Source: an uncultured Bacillaceae bacterium (GTDB lineage: Bacteria > Bacillota > Bacilli > Bacillales > Caldibacillaceae). Taken from it: a DNA stretch of 27,780 nucleotides. The translations under genes were made by a program, and so were the position numbers. The notes beneath the pieces were generated by a model. That model saw nothing but the letters and a program-made list of their open reading frames with translations, had not been told where the DNA came from and made no database searches. Location of the stretch: positions 1-27,780 of the forward strand of contig CALGAD010000165.1 of assembly GCA_937951955.1 (NCBI GenBank), given 5' to 3'. Positions 14,151 to 22,707 of the stretch are shown in pieces; the stretch's first letter is position 1; each line of letters starts with the position of its first letter.

Positions 14151-16058
14151 GTGGGAAAAATTATTCAATTAGATGAAGCGATTGCCAACAAAATAGCTGC
14201 CGGTGAGGTTGTGGAACGACCGGCTTCGGTCGTTAAAGAACTCGTGGAAAACGCCATTGATGCCGGCAGTACGATTATTGAAGTAGAAGTGGAAGAGGCG
14301 GGCATGCAGAAAATCCGCGTCATTGATAACGGGGAAGGAATGGAACGGGATGATGTCGTGACGGCGTTCGAGCGCCATGCGACAAGTAAAATCCGGGATG
14401 AAAACGATCTGTTTCGCATCGAAACATTAGGTTTTCGCGGGGAAGCCTTGCCCAGTATTGCCTCCGTTAGCCGTGTCGAACTCGTTACATCAACAGGAAA
14501 TACGGCCGGAACACGTCTGCAAATAGAAGGCGGTAATCTCGTCACCATCGAGCCGGCCTCAAGTCGCAAGGGAACGGATATTACTGTTTCCGATCTGTTT
14601 TACAATACACCGGCCCGCTTAAAATATGTGAAAAGTATTCATACCGAACTCGGAAAAATTACCGACACCATGAACCGGATCGCCATGGGCCATCCGGATA
14701 TTGCCTTCAAATTAATCCATAATGGCCGCGTCCTTTTACAGACGAATGGAAATGGCGATATCCGGCAAGTATTAGCCAGTATTTACGGGATCAATACGGT
14801 AAAAAAAATGATTCCCATCGAGGCGGAAAATCTCGATTTTAAAATTAAAGGCTATATCGGCTTGCCGGAATTAAACCGGGCGACCCGCAACTATATTTCG
14901 ATTGTTGTTAATGGCCGTTTTATCAAAAATTATGCACTCGCCAACGCAATTATTAACGGCTATCATACGTTATTAATGGTCGGTCGGTATCCGATCTGTT
15001 ACATCCATATTGAAATGGATCCGGTTCTCGTCGATGTGAACGTGCATCCGGCAAAATTAGAAGTGCGTTTGAGTAAAGAAAAGGAACTCGGTGAATTGAT
15101 TACCGAGACGATTAGACAGGCTTTTCAAAAGCAAACATTGATCCGAAAAGGCTCCGTTCCGAACCGTGAAAAAACGGCATCCGAACAAATGATGTTCAAA
15201 CTGGACCACGTACCGAAAAAAAGAACGGATTCATACGAGCGCAGTACGTTAACAAAAAAAGAGCGGGTCGTTGCACAAGATTTTATGAAACAGTTAATAA
15301 GTGCTGATGATGAATCACAAAAACACCCGCTTCCGGATGTGGAACAACCACTTCCGAAAAACGAACCGGTCCAGATTCGCGAAACAATTCCTGTTCAAAA
15401 AACCCCTCCGGTTCCTGAGAAGAAAGATTTACAGGAGGATATGTATGAAACCGTCTTGCAAAAAAGCAATGAGAGCCGGATTCCGCCCCTCTATCCGATC
15501 GGGCAGTTGCACGGCACTTATATTTTAGCGGAAAACGAAGATGGACTGTATATCATCGATCAGCACGCCGCTCAAGAACGCATCAAATATGAATATTACA
15601 AAGAAAAAATTGGCGAAGTTTCAAATGAACTGCAGGAACTCCTCATACCGATGACCCTGGAGTTTCCTTCGGATGATTTCGTTAAATTACAAGAATTATT
15701 ACCCGAGCTTGAGAAAGTCGGCATTTTTCTGGAACCATTTGGTTTAAATACGTTTATCGTACGGAGCCATCCTTATTGGTTTCCAGAAGGGGAAGAGGAA
15801 GAGACGATCCGGGAAATGATCGATCAAGTATTGCAAATGAAGAAAGTTGATATTCATCAATTGCGGGAAGATGCGGCCATCATGATGAGCTGTAAAGGAT
15901 CGATCAAAGCGAATCAGTATTTGCGCGCGGATGAAATCCAGCAACTACTCGATACGCTGAGAAGTACCGAAAATCCCTTTTCCTGTCCTCATGGCCGGCC
16001 GATCATTATTCATTTTTCAACAAAAGATTTGGAGAAAATGTTTAAACGAATACAGTAA
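14151..16058 (+). CDS. mutL: DNA mismatch repair endonuclease MutL
   Basis: A 635-residue protein with a GTG start (SD AGGAAGTGAT just upstream). The N-terminal GHKL ATPase has 'ELVENAIDAG', 'DNGEGM', 'GFRGEALPSI' and 'GTDITVSDLFYNTPARLK'. After a charged linker (about 345-440), the C-terminal domain carries the endonuclease motif DQHAAQERIKYE (about 470-481; the DQHA(X)2E(X)4E type), 'SCKGSIKAN' and 'CPHGRP' (about 612-617). These mark the MutH-independent nicking type of MutL used in Bacillus. Co-transcribed with mutS. Confidence 0.99.
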   Translation: MGKIIQLDEAIANKIAAGEVVERPASVVKELVENAIDAGSTIIEVEVEEAGMQKIRVIDNGEGMERDDVVTAFERHATSKIRDENDLFRIETLGFRGEALPSIASVSRVELVTSTGNTAGTRLQIEGGNLVTIEPASSRKGTDITVSDLFYNTPARLKYVKSIHTELGKITDTMNRIAMGHPDIAFKLIHNGRVLLQTNGNGDIRQVLASIYGINTVKKMIPIEAENLDFKIKGYIGLPELNRATRNYISIVVNGRFIKNYALANAIINGYHTLLMVGRYPICYIHIEMDPVLVDVNVHPAKLEVRLSKEKELGELITETIRQAFQKQTLIRKGSVPNREKTASEQMMFKLDHVPKKRTDSYERSTLTKKERVVAQDFMKQLISADDESQKHPLPDVEQPLPKNEPVQIRETIPVQKTPPVPEKKDLQEDMYETVLQKSNESRIPPLYPIGQLHGTYILAENEDGLYIIDQHAAQERIKYEYYKEKIGEVSNELQELLIPMTLEFPSDDFVKLQELLPELEKVGIFLEPFGLNTFIVRSHPYWFPEGEEEETIREMIDQVLQMKKVDIHQLREDAAIMMSCKGSIKANQYLRADEIQQLLDTLRSTENPFSCPHGRPIIIHFSTKDLEKMFKRIQ

Positions 16059-16109
16059 AAAAGTCATTGCCTTGAATCGTTTAAAAATTAGTGAATTGGT
16101 TATAATATT

Positions 16110-16139
16110 TTGATGTTCAATAAAAAAATATGGTAAACT
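16110..16139 (+). promoter_or_regulatory. Possible promoter of miaA-hfq
   Basis: TTGATG at 16110-16115 and TAAACT at 16134-16139 (18-bp spacer) with an upstream TGG giving an extended -10. It lies in the 125-nt gap after mutL, which shows no clear terminator. Confidence 0.45.
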
Positions 16140-16183
16140 AAGCATAAGGAAATTTCAATGAATTCTTAAATGTCTGGAAAGCA

Positions 16184-17146
16184 GTGAGTTATTTGACGAA
16201 GAGAGAGAAAGTCCTTGTTTTAATCGGTCCTACTGCTGTTGGTAAAACAAAATTGAGTATCGAAATCGCCAAAGCTTTTAATTGTGAAATTATTAGCGGC
16301 GATTCGATGCAAATTTACAGGGGAATGGATATCGGAACAGCAAAAATTAAAAAGGAAGAAATGGATGGCATTCCGCACCACTTGATAGATATTAAAGAGC
16401 CGCATGAAAATTTTTCAGTTGCGGAGTTTCAAGAATTGGTTCGGAGAAAAATCACAGAGATCCATGCGCGGGGAAAAATACCCTTTATCGTAGGCGGCAC
16501 GGGGCTGTACATCCAGGCTGTTCTTTATGATTACGAATTTCCCGATGACTCGTATGATCCGGAATTACGGCAAAAATTAATGGATGAAGTCGATGAAAAG
16601 GGGATTGAACACTTTTATCAAAAACTAATGGCGGTCGATCCCGTAACGGCAAAAAAAATTCATCCGAATAATAAGCGCAGGATCGTTCGGGCATTAGAAG
16701 TTTATTACACGACGGGCGAAACGATGTCGGCAATCAGTGCCAAACAAAAGAAAGAACCGATTTACGATTGCTTAATCATCGGCCTGACGATGGACCGGGA
16801 AAAATTGTATGAGCGCATTAATGCCCGGGTCGATCAGATGATGGATGAAGGATTATTGGATGAAGTGAAGCGGCTGTATGAAATGGATCTGAAAGATGTA
16901 TCCGCCACACAAGCCATTGGTTATAAAGAGCTGTTCGAATATTTCGAAGGAAAGGTTTCATTAGAGGAAGCGGTAGAGAATCTGAAGCGCAATACAAGAA
17001 GATTCGCCAAACGACAGCTAACCTGGTTTAAAAATAAAATGACAGTCGAGTGGTTCGATGTTACTGAAGGAGCAAAACAGGATGAAATTTTTCATAAAAT
17101 AAATGGTTTTTTAGCAGGAATGCAAGGTTTTAAGGCGAATACATAA
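16184..17146 (+). CDS. miaA: tRNA dimethylallyltransferase MiaA
   Basis: A 320-residue protein that transfers dimethylallyl from DMAPP to A37 of tRNA, the step before MiaB. It shows the P-loop GPTAVGKTKLS, 'GDSMQIYRGMDIGTAK', 'PHHLID', 'FIVGGTGLYIQAVLYDY' and 'QAIGYKE'. The GTG at 16184 has GGAAAG only 2 nt away. The in-frame TTG at 16193, giving an N-terminus M-TKREKVLVLIGPT, is also possible and fits MiaA families well. hfq starts 27 nt after the stop. Confidence 0.98.
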   Translation: MSYLTKREKVLVLIGPTAVGKTKLSIEIAKAFNCEIISGDSMQIYRGMDIGTAKIKKEEMDGIPHHLIDIKEPHENFSVAEFQELVRRKITEIHARGKIPFIVGGTGLYIQAVLYDYEFPDDSYDPELRQKLMDEVDEKGIEHFYQKLMAVDPVTAKKIHPNNKRRIVRALEVYYTTGETMSAISAKQKKEPIYDCLIIGLTMDREKLYERINARVDQMMDEGLLDEVKRLYEMDLKDVSATQAIGYKELFEYFEGKVSLEEAVENLKRNTRRFAKRQLTWFKNKMTVEWFDVTEGAKQDEIFHKINGFLAGMQGFKANT

Positions 17147-17173
17147 CATATGAGAAATAGAGGAGGACAAAGA

Positions 17174-17401
17174 ATGAAACAATCCATCAATATTCAAGAC
17201 CAATTTTTAAATCAATTGCGGAAGGAGAATATTGCGGTAACGGTATTCTTGACGAATGGCTTCCAAATTCGCGGTTATGTAAGAGGTTTTGACAATTTTA
17301 CCGTTCTTTTGGAAACGGAGGGTAAACAGCAACTCGTTTTCAAACACGCTATTTCAACCTTTGCGCCGGTACGCAATGTTCAAATTGAAATTGAACCATA
17401 A
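17174..17401 (+). CDS. hfq: RNA-binding protein Hfq
   Basis: A 75-residue Sm-like protein. The start is ATG 17174 because AGGAGG (17161-17166) lies 7 nt upstream; the more distal in-frame ATG at 17150 has no SD. The Sm1 region is 'FLTNGFQIRGYVRGFDNFTVLL', and the Sm2 motif is 'VFKHAISTFAP' (K-H of the family motif present). It forms a hexamer that binds A/U-rich RNA. Downstream of miaA as in many bacteria, ending at a strong terminator. Confidence 0.98.
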   Translation: MKQSINIQDQFLNQLRKENIAVTVFLTNGFQIRGYVRGFDNFTVLLETEGKQQLVFKHAISTFAPVRNVQIEIEP

Positions 17402-17414
17402 ACCGACTCTTTAG

Positions 17415-17449
17415 AAAACGGGACGACCGCCAGGGTATCCCGTTTTTTT
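17415..17449 (+). terminator. Terminator of miaA-hfq
   Basis: AAAACGGGA (17415-17423) pairs with TCCCGTTTT (17438-17446), and the T-run continues to 17449. Confidence 0.9.
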
Positions 17450-17728
17450 GTGGCAAAAACTTTGGTTTGCTGATTTTGTCCGTCATTCCGGAAAGAATGG
17501 TTCACCTCACGGCAAGCATGACTTGCTTTCGGATTGAATACATATAAATGAGTATTGCAAACAAGAAATGAAAGCATGGGAAAAATGGACGATTGTGTGA
17601 AATTATTTCTCGGGCAAGCGCAAAATGTGACAAAAGTCCTCAAAAATTTCAGTATATCGACAAAATGGGCGTTTATCACATTTTTTAAAATGGAGCATAT
17701 ACTGTTTTAGACTAGTGAGGTGAATCCA
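17450..17728. other. spoVK upstream region with possible SigE/SigK -10
   Basis: Together with the hfq terminator this is a gap of about 330 bases without a gene. CATATACT at 17696-17703, about 26 nt before the spoVK start, resembles mother-cell sigma-E/K -10 elements, but the -35 is uncertain. A small hairpin (GCAAG / CTTGC, about 17512-17526) and a partial Spo0A-like ATCGACAAA (about 17657) are also present but weak. No open frame with an SD is seen. Confidence 0.4.
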
Positions 17729-18667
17729 TTGGAGCAGCCGATTCGCATGAAAAACAACGGGCAAATCAGTATTACATTAACTCCAAAAACAAAACAAGAT
17801 CCGGTCATTGAAGTCCAGTTCACACGAAAAGAGCGGACGAAAGAACTAGAAGTATTGATGGAAATCGAAGAAGAGTTGGGGACACTTGTCGGACTTGATG
17901 AAATCAAACGGATTATTAAAGAAATTTATGCGTGGATTATTATTAATAGAAAACGAGAAGAGATGGGGTTGAAAAATTCCCAACTCGTATTACACATGAT
18001 GTTTAAAGGAAATCCCGGTACAGGAAAAACGACGGTTGCCCGTTTAATCGGTAAATTGTTTCATAAAATTCATGTCCTTCCCAAAGGCCATTTAATCGAA
18101 GCAGAACGAGCTGATTTGGTCGGAGAATATATCGGACATACTGCTCAAAAAACGAGGGATTTGATTAAACGAGCTTTAGGAGGAATATTGTTTATCGACG
18201 AAGCGTATTCCCTCGGTCGGGGCGGGGAGAAAGATTTCGGGAAAGAAGCGATCGATACGTTAGTGACGCATATGGAGAATCGAGCCAATGAATTTATCCT
18301 GATACTGGCGGGATATCCGCAAGAAATGGAACGCTTCCTCCAGCTCAATCCCGGGCTTAAGTCTCGCTTTCCGATTATTATTGAATTTCCCGATTATACC
18401 GTCGATGAATTAATGAAAATTGCTCAAAAGCTCGTGAGAGAAAAAGAGTACCAGTTCACACCGGATGCCGAAAGGAAGCTCCGGGAGCACCTTGTCCTCG
18501 TCAAGACCCTTTATCATACGAAACATTTTTCCAACGGCCGGTACATCCGGAATATCGTGGAAAAATCGATACGTGCCCAGGCGATGCGCCTGTTATTATC
18601 AAACTCCTTTGATCGGAAAGAATTAATGACTATCCGGAGTGTCGATCTCGTTTTTCCGGATGATTAG
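17729..18667 (+). CDS. spoVK: Stage V sporulation protein K (AAA+ ATPase)
   Basis: A CbbX/SpoVK-type AAA+ protein of 312 residues from a TTG start at 17729, chosen because GAGGTGA lies 5 nt upstream. A GTG at 17720 is in frame but overlaps that SD. Walker A is GNPGTGKTT (about 94-102), Walker B 'GILFIDEAYSL' (about 150-160), sensor region 'LILAGYPQEM', and 'LKSRFPIIIEFPDY' contains the Arg-finger region. SpoVK is needed for late spore maturation in B. subtilis. It is monocistronic here. Confidence 0.95.
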   Translation: MEQPIRMKNNGQISITLTPKTKQDPVIEVQFTRKERTKELEVLMEIEEELGTLVGLDEIKRIIKEIYAWIIINRKREEMGLKNSQLVLHMMFKGNPGTGKTTVARLIGKLFHKIHVLPKGHLIEAERADLVGEYIGHTAQKTRDLIKRALGGILFIDEAYSLGRGGEKDFGKEAIDTLVTHMENRANEFILILAGYPQEMERFLQLNPGLKSRFPIIIEFPDYTVDELMKIAQKLVREKEYQFTPDAERKLREHLVLVKTLYHTKHFSNGRYIRNIVEKSIRAQAMRLLLSNSFDRKELMTIRSVDLVFPDD

Positions 18668-18677
18668 TTCGCAGGCA

Positions 18678-18701
18678 AAAGGGATCGAAACGGATCCCTT
18701 T
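18678..18701 (+). terminator. Perfect hairpin after spoVK
   Basis: AAAGGGATC (18678-18686) pairs perfectly with GATCCCTTT (18693-18701) around GAAACG, starting 11 nt after the spoVK stop. The following tract (CTCTATC) is poor in T, so termination may be weak. Confidence 0.6.
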
Positions 18702-18835
18702 CTCTATCAAAATGAAAAAGTTTGAACATATTATTTTTGTGTTTTCTCCTACATAAAGCGCAAAATATCGATAAGATTTACTTCTTTTTCTCATATAGAA
18801 AAAACGAGTGCCTTTATTATAAAAACACTTTTTCA

Positions 18836-18863
18836 CTTCCAATCCATTGGAAGATTTTTTTTT
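18836..18863 (+). terminator. Orphan terminator hairpin between spoVK and hflX
   Basis: CTTCCAAT (18836-18843) pairs with ATTGGAAG (18846-18853), followed by A and nine T residues. It lies 170 nt beyond spoVK, with no recognised gene in between. The whole 18668-18969 gap (302 bases) holds the two hairpins and the hflX promoter. This one is either a backup terminator for spoVK or the end of an unrecognised small RNA. Confidence 0.75.
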
Positions 18864-18900
18864 GCCAGGTTTAAACGTTCCATAAAATTCATGCCGCATT

Positions 18901-18929
18901 TTGTCATTCCAGGAATAATTGTGTAAGAT
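18901..18929 (+). promoter_or_regulatory. Promoter of hflX-ynbB
   Basis: TTGTCA at 18901-18906 and TAAGAT at 18924-18929 with a 17-bp spacer, 41 nt before the chosen hflX start and after the orphan terminator. Confidence 0.6.
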
Positions 18930-18969
18930 AGTAAAGGGTATAAACGAACTTGAGAAAAGGTTGGTTGCC

Positions 18970-20229
18970 ATGGAAGAAAAGGAAAGGGCGATTCTCGTCG
19001 GCTGTCAATTAGACGATATGGATCCGGAACGGTTTGAACATTCGATGAATGAACTCGCTTCATTGACTGAAACTGCGCGAGGGGTTGTCGTTTTAACAAT
19101 CTCGCAAAGAAGGGAAAAACCGCACCCTGCCACCTTTATCGGTAAAGGAAAAATTGAAGAGTTGAAACATGCGATTGAAGAGGTGGAGGCAGACGTTGTT
19201 ATTTTTAATAGCGAACTTTCACCAAGTCAGTTGAAAAATTTAACAGGTCGATTAAATATTAAAATCATAGATCGGACCCAGTTAATATTAGATATCTTTG
19301 CACAACGGGCACGATCTCGGGAAGGTAAATTGCAAGTGGAACTTGCCCAATTAGAATATTTGCTGCCTCGGTTAAGTGGACAGGGGACCCAGCTTTCCCG
19401 GCTCGGTGGAGGAATCGGTACAAGAGGACCGGGTGAAACCCAACTGGAGACGGATCGCCGGCATATCCGTAAAAGAATCCACGATATTAAAAAACAACTT
19501 GAGGTCATCGTGCGGCATCGCAATCTGTATCGCAAACGCCGGAAAGAGCGTAAACTGATACAAATTGCTCTCGTCGGATACACGAATGCTGGTAAATCCA
19601 CTTTATTTAATCAGCTAACGGCCGGGGATTCCTATGAAGAAGACTTACTGTTTGCGACGCTCGATCCTTTAACGAAACGGATGACGCTTCCGAACGGTTT
19701 AGTCACTATCCTTAGCGATACGGTCGGGTTTATCGAGGATTTACCGACGACATTGATTGCTGCGTTTCGCTCGACATTAGAAGAAGTGCAGGAAGCGGAT
19801 TTGCTTCTGATTGTCGTCGATAGTTCCCATCCGGATTATGCACAACATGAGAAAACTGTTCTCTCCCTTCTAAGGGAGTTAGGATGTGACGATATTCCCC
19901 AATTAAAAATTTATAATAAAATCGATCAGGTCCATCCTGATTTTTTCCCGATTCCGGATCAGAAATATGTGAAAATAAGTGCACTATCTGAACAGGACGT
20001 GAATATGGTAAGAAAGGCGATTGAAGAACGCCTTAAAGAAGAAATGGTTCCATATCAAATTCAGCTCCCCAATTCGGAAGGGAAGCTATTATCCCGCTTG
20101 AAAAGGGAGACGATTTTACAAAACGTGCGTTTTCTGGAGGAGAGCGAAAAATACGAATGTCGCGGTTTTATCTTAAAAAATCATCCTTTGTATGGAAAAA
20201 TGATGCATTATATAAATAGAGAGGATTAG
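18970..20229 (+). CDS. hflX: GTPase HflX
   Basis: 419 residues from ATG 18970 (AAAGG about 9 nt upstream); upstream in-frame starts lack an SD and would lie inside the promoter. The N-terminal HflX domain has 'ATFIGKGKIEEL' and 'FNSELSPSQLKNL', then the glycine-rich 'RLGGGIGTRGPGETQLE' linker. The G domain shows G1 GYTNAGKST (about 203-211), G3 DTVGF and G4 NKID. HflX is a ribosome-associated GTPase that splits stalled ribosomes under heat or antibiotic stress. It corresponds to YnbA in B. subtilis. The ynbB start lies 4 nt after the stop. Confidence 0.97.
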   Translation: MEEKERAILVGCQLDDMDPERFEHSMNELASLTETARGVVVLTISQRREKPHPATFIGKGKIEELKHAIEEVEADVVIFNSELSPSQLKNLTGRLNIKIIDRTQLILDIFAQRARSREGKLQVELAQLEYLLPRLSGQGTQLSRLGGGIGTRGPGETQLETDRRHIRKRIHDIKKQLEVIVRHRNLYRKRRKERKLIQIALVGYTNAGKSTLFNQLTAGDSYEEDLLFATLDPLTKRMTLPNGLVTILSDTVGFIEDLPTTLIAAFRSTLEEVQEADLLLIVVDSSHPDYAQHEKTVLSLLRELGCDDIPQLKIYNKIDQVHPDFFPIPDQKYVKISALSEQDVNMVRKAIEERLKEEMVPYQIQLPNSEGKLLSRLKRETILQNVRFLEESEKYECRGFILKNHPLYGKMMHYINRED

Positions 20230-20233
20230 ATCG

Positions 20234-21508
20234 ATGATTGAACAATTGAAGCATAGAGAAATTTTAGCACCATTGATTGAAGAAACTGAGGAAAAAATTG
20301 CCCCAATTTTTAAACGAATCGATAAAATTGTGGAATCGAACCAATATCGGGTACTGAAAAGCTTTCAAAAACATCAAGTCAGTGATTCCCATTTCAATCC
20401 TTCAACCGGTTACGGATACGGGGATTTAGGTAGAGACACACTGGATGACATTTATGCGGAATGTTTCGGTGGGGAGGCGGCCCTCGTCCGGCCGAATATG
20501 ATCTCCGGGACCCATGCGATTGCTACAGCGTTGTTCGGTGTTTTACGTCCTGGTGATGAATTGTTATACATAACAGGCAGTCCCTATGATACGTTGGAAG
20601 AAGTGATCGGTATTCGCGGTGATGCAGGTAACGGTTCATTGAAAGAACTGGGCGTTACTTTTCAGGTCGCCGATTTGACGGACGCAGGGAAACCGGATTA
20701 TCCGAAAATCCAGCGGTTAATAAATGATAGAACAAAGGTTATCGGGATTCAGCGTTCCAAGGGCTACTCGAACCGTCCGTCCTTTACGATTCAGGAAATC
20801 AAGGAAATGGTCGATTTTGTTAAAGAAATTAAAAGCGACGTTATTGTGTTTGTCGATAATTGTTACGGTGAATTTGTAGAGGAATACGAACCGTGTCATG
20901 TCGGTGCTGATTTGATCGCCGGTTCTTTAATAAAAAATCCCGGCGGTGGGATCGCCCGAACAGGGGGCTATATAGTTGGTAGAGAAGATTTGGTTGAAGC
21001 TTGCAGCTACCGGTTAACAGCTCCTGGACTTGGTCGTGAAGCGGGAGCCAGTCTTGATACATTGCTGGAAATGTATCAAGGTTTCTTCCTTGCACCCCAT
21101 GTCGTCGGTCAAGCGGTGAAAGGAGCGGTATTTGCAGCGGCATTGTTAGAAAGTTTGGGCTTACAAACGAACCCTGACTGGAATGACCCGCGCACCGATA
21201 TTATTCAGGCGGTCGAATTCAATGACAAAGAGCGGATGATTGCCTTTTGTGAAGCCATTCAATTTGCTTCACCGGTCAATTCTCACTTTACCCCGATTCC
21301 GAGTGAAATGCCGGGGTATGAAGATGATGTCATCATGGCAGCAGGTACCTTTATTCAAGGGGCGAGCATCGAACTTTCCGCCGATGGTCCGATCCGTCCG
21401 CCTTATACGGTTTATATCCAGGGTGGTCTCACATACGAACACGTAAAAATTGCGATTTGTTCCGCAGTGGACCTCCTATTAGAAAGACAATTGATTCAAG
21501 TTAAATAG
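20234..21508 (+). CDS. ynbB: PLP-dependent protein YnbB (methionine gamma-lyase / 'aluminium resistance' family)
   Basis: A 424-residue fold-type I PLP enzyme. 'SGTHAIATALFGVLRPGDELLYITG' is the cofactor-phosphate region, 'VFVDNCYGEFVE' holds the ring-stacking Asp, and 'GSLIKNPGGGIARTGGY' holds the likely Schiff-base lysine, Lys234. The family is often labelled aluminium resistance or methionine gamma-lyase-like; the physiological substrate is not settled. AGAGAGG lies 9 nt upstream, overlapping the end of hflX, so the two are co-transcribed. In B. subtilis glnR-glnA follow; here they do not. Confidence 0.93.
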   Translation: MIEQLKHREILAPLIEETEEKIAPIFKRIDKIVESNQYRVLKSFQKHQVSDSHFNPSTGYGYGDLGRDTLDDIYAECFGGEAALVRPNMISGTHAIATALFGVLRPGDELLYITGSPYDTLEEVIGIRGDAGNGSLKELGVTFQVADLTDAGKPDYPKIQRLINDRTKVIGIQRSKGYSNRPSFTIQEIKEMVDFVKEIKSDVIVFVDNCYGEFVEEYEPCHVGADLIAGSLIKNPGGGIARTGGYIVGREDLVEACSYRLTAPGLGREAGASLDTLLEMYQGFFLAPHVVGQAVKGAVFAAALLESLGLQTNPDWNDPRTDIIQAVEFNDKERMIAFCEAIQFASPVNSHFTPIPSEMPGYEDDVIMAAGTFIQGASIELSADGPIRPPYTVYIQGGLTYEHVKIAICSAVDLLLERQLIQVK

Positions 21509-21581
21509 ATTTTGATTGAACAAGAATGGCGAGAGCTCTAGTATATTAAAAAAGATAGAAAAATAAATCATGATACTTTCT

Positions 21582-21624
21582 AGCTGTCAAAGGGTCGAAA
21601 GAATGCCCTTTGACAGCTTTTTTG
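21582..21624 (+). terminator. Strong terminator of hflX-ynbB
   Basis: A perfect 13-bp stem, AGCTGTCAAAGGG (21582-21594) with CCCTTTGACAGCT (21606-21618), and a T-run through 21623. Confidence 0.95.
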
Positions 21625-21818
21625 ATTTCTCATGCTAAACCTGGTCATCGATATATGATAACTGCACGAATCGACTGCGAGGAGATGTGAAAAAAGCTTT
21701 ACTTTTTTATTATTGAAGATTTTCATGTATATCCATACTAGTTTGTATTTTATGTAAGGAAAAATATGGCAGCAAAGATGATGGCCTATTTACACACTGA
21801 TTCATTTGTCTGTACATA

Positions 21819-22463
21819 ATGGCTTGCGCTTTATGCAAAGTTCGAAAGATGGAGGTACACGATGAATCATTGGCAGAAAGTGGGTACATACAAACAGATC
21901 ATGAATTACAAATGGTGATTAAAGAAACAGATAGGGGAATGTTGATTTACTGTCTACCATTCTTTTGTTCGGAAGTTTAAAAGAGAAAGTTAGATATACA
22001 AAATTGTCCGGAACCCATCATTATATAAAAGGATTAGAGCATAATGGTGCTTCATTTTGATCAGGTTCCGTATTAAGAGTTTGGCAACTGGTTACTCATT
22101 TAAAGGAAACGTTATCGGATTTATCTATAATGATCCAGACAACATTTGTCCCCTGGAATATGTGGTTAGGACATTTTGTTCTTCGACAGAAATAGGCGAT
22201 ACCGAGCTGTTCACTTTTGAATTGGGTAGATGGGGAAGAAAAAAACAAGATGTCCGTATTTTTAACTACGCAACGCCAACTATATCAAACAGTTTGAGGA
22301 CAATCCTTTCGCTAACCGTTTCCTTTATCCGAATGTGGAATATCATCACTTTATGACTGGTGATGAAATTTTTGCAGTGATTTCCAGATTTGAATTGCAA
22401 TGTTTTGAGAAAAGAAATAATCAATCGATTTATGTTCGAATCCACACTTTTTTTAAGAGTTGA
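21819..22463 (+). pseudogene. Decayed protein-coding gene, family not recognised
   Basis: Protein-like segments run in order along the plus strand but are broken by frameshifts and stops. Frame A (from 21819) gives 'MEVHDESLAESGYIQTDHEL...' to about 21930. Frame B (about 21935 on) gives '...LKEKVRYTKLSGTHHYIKG', an in-frame TGA at 22058, 'VLRVWQLVTHLKETLSD', 'VPWNMWLGHFVLRQK', an in-frame TAG, and 'LLNWVDGEEKNKMSVFL'. A shift back to frame A gives 'YIKQFEDNPFANRFLYPNV' and 'FELQCFEKRNNQSIYVRIH', ending at 22463. A terminator at 22541 fits an old gene boundary. A 99-codon open frame at 22057-22356 overlaps this region in a third frame and is an alternative reading. I cannot name the protein. 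Confidence 0.45.
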
Positions 22464-22540
22464 AATAAAAGTTTTCTCGTTGCGTTTAAATGAAGTTGAC
22501 CGAACCAATGATAATTATTATCTTCCTCTTAAGTTCAAGC

Positions 22541-22567
22541 GTTCAAGTTTGTTTGAGCTCTTTTTTT
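22541..22567 (+). terminator. Terminator after the decayed gene
   Basis: GTTCAAG (22541-22547) pairs with TTTGAGC (22552-22558; two G-U pairs) around TTTG, followed by TC and seven T residues. Confidence 0.55.
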
Positions 22568-22651
22568 ATTTCTCGCATATCTTTAGAATCTGAACATATA
22601 GATTTAATAGTATTAATCATTTAATAGATAAACAAACTTTTTTAGAAAATG

Positions 22652-22681
22652 AAAAAGAGCATCCGTTAAAAAGGCTGCCCT
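22652..22681 (-). terminator. Terminator of lexA
   Basis: On the minus strand AGGGCAGCC (22681-22673) pairs with GGATGCTCT (22664-22656), with one mismatch and one G-U, followed by TTTTTC. It lies about 27 nt past the lexA stop. Confidence 0.7.
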
Positions 22682-22707
22682 TTATGTAAAACCGTAGTCT
22701 ATTAAAT

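Noticed and set aside
17657..17665. Spo0A box upstream of spoVK
   Set aside because: ATCGACAAA has one mismatch to the full consensus and the site is isolated; spoVK is expected to be under mother-cell sigma control.
21678..21819. Mini-frames near 21690 (9 codons) and 21766 (17 codons) as leader peptides
   Set aside because: The first has AGGAG and the second AAGGA nearby, but both lie in decayed sequence with no downstream structure or intact gene to regulate.
22057..22356. 99-codon frame as an intact gene
   Set aside because: No SD, starts inside the decayed region, and other frames over the same bases look equally or more protein-like. Kept as an alternative in the pseudogene entry.
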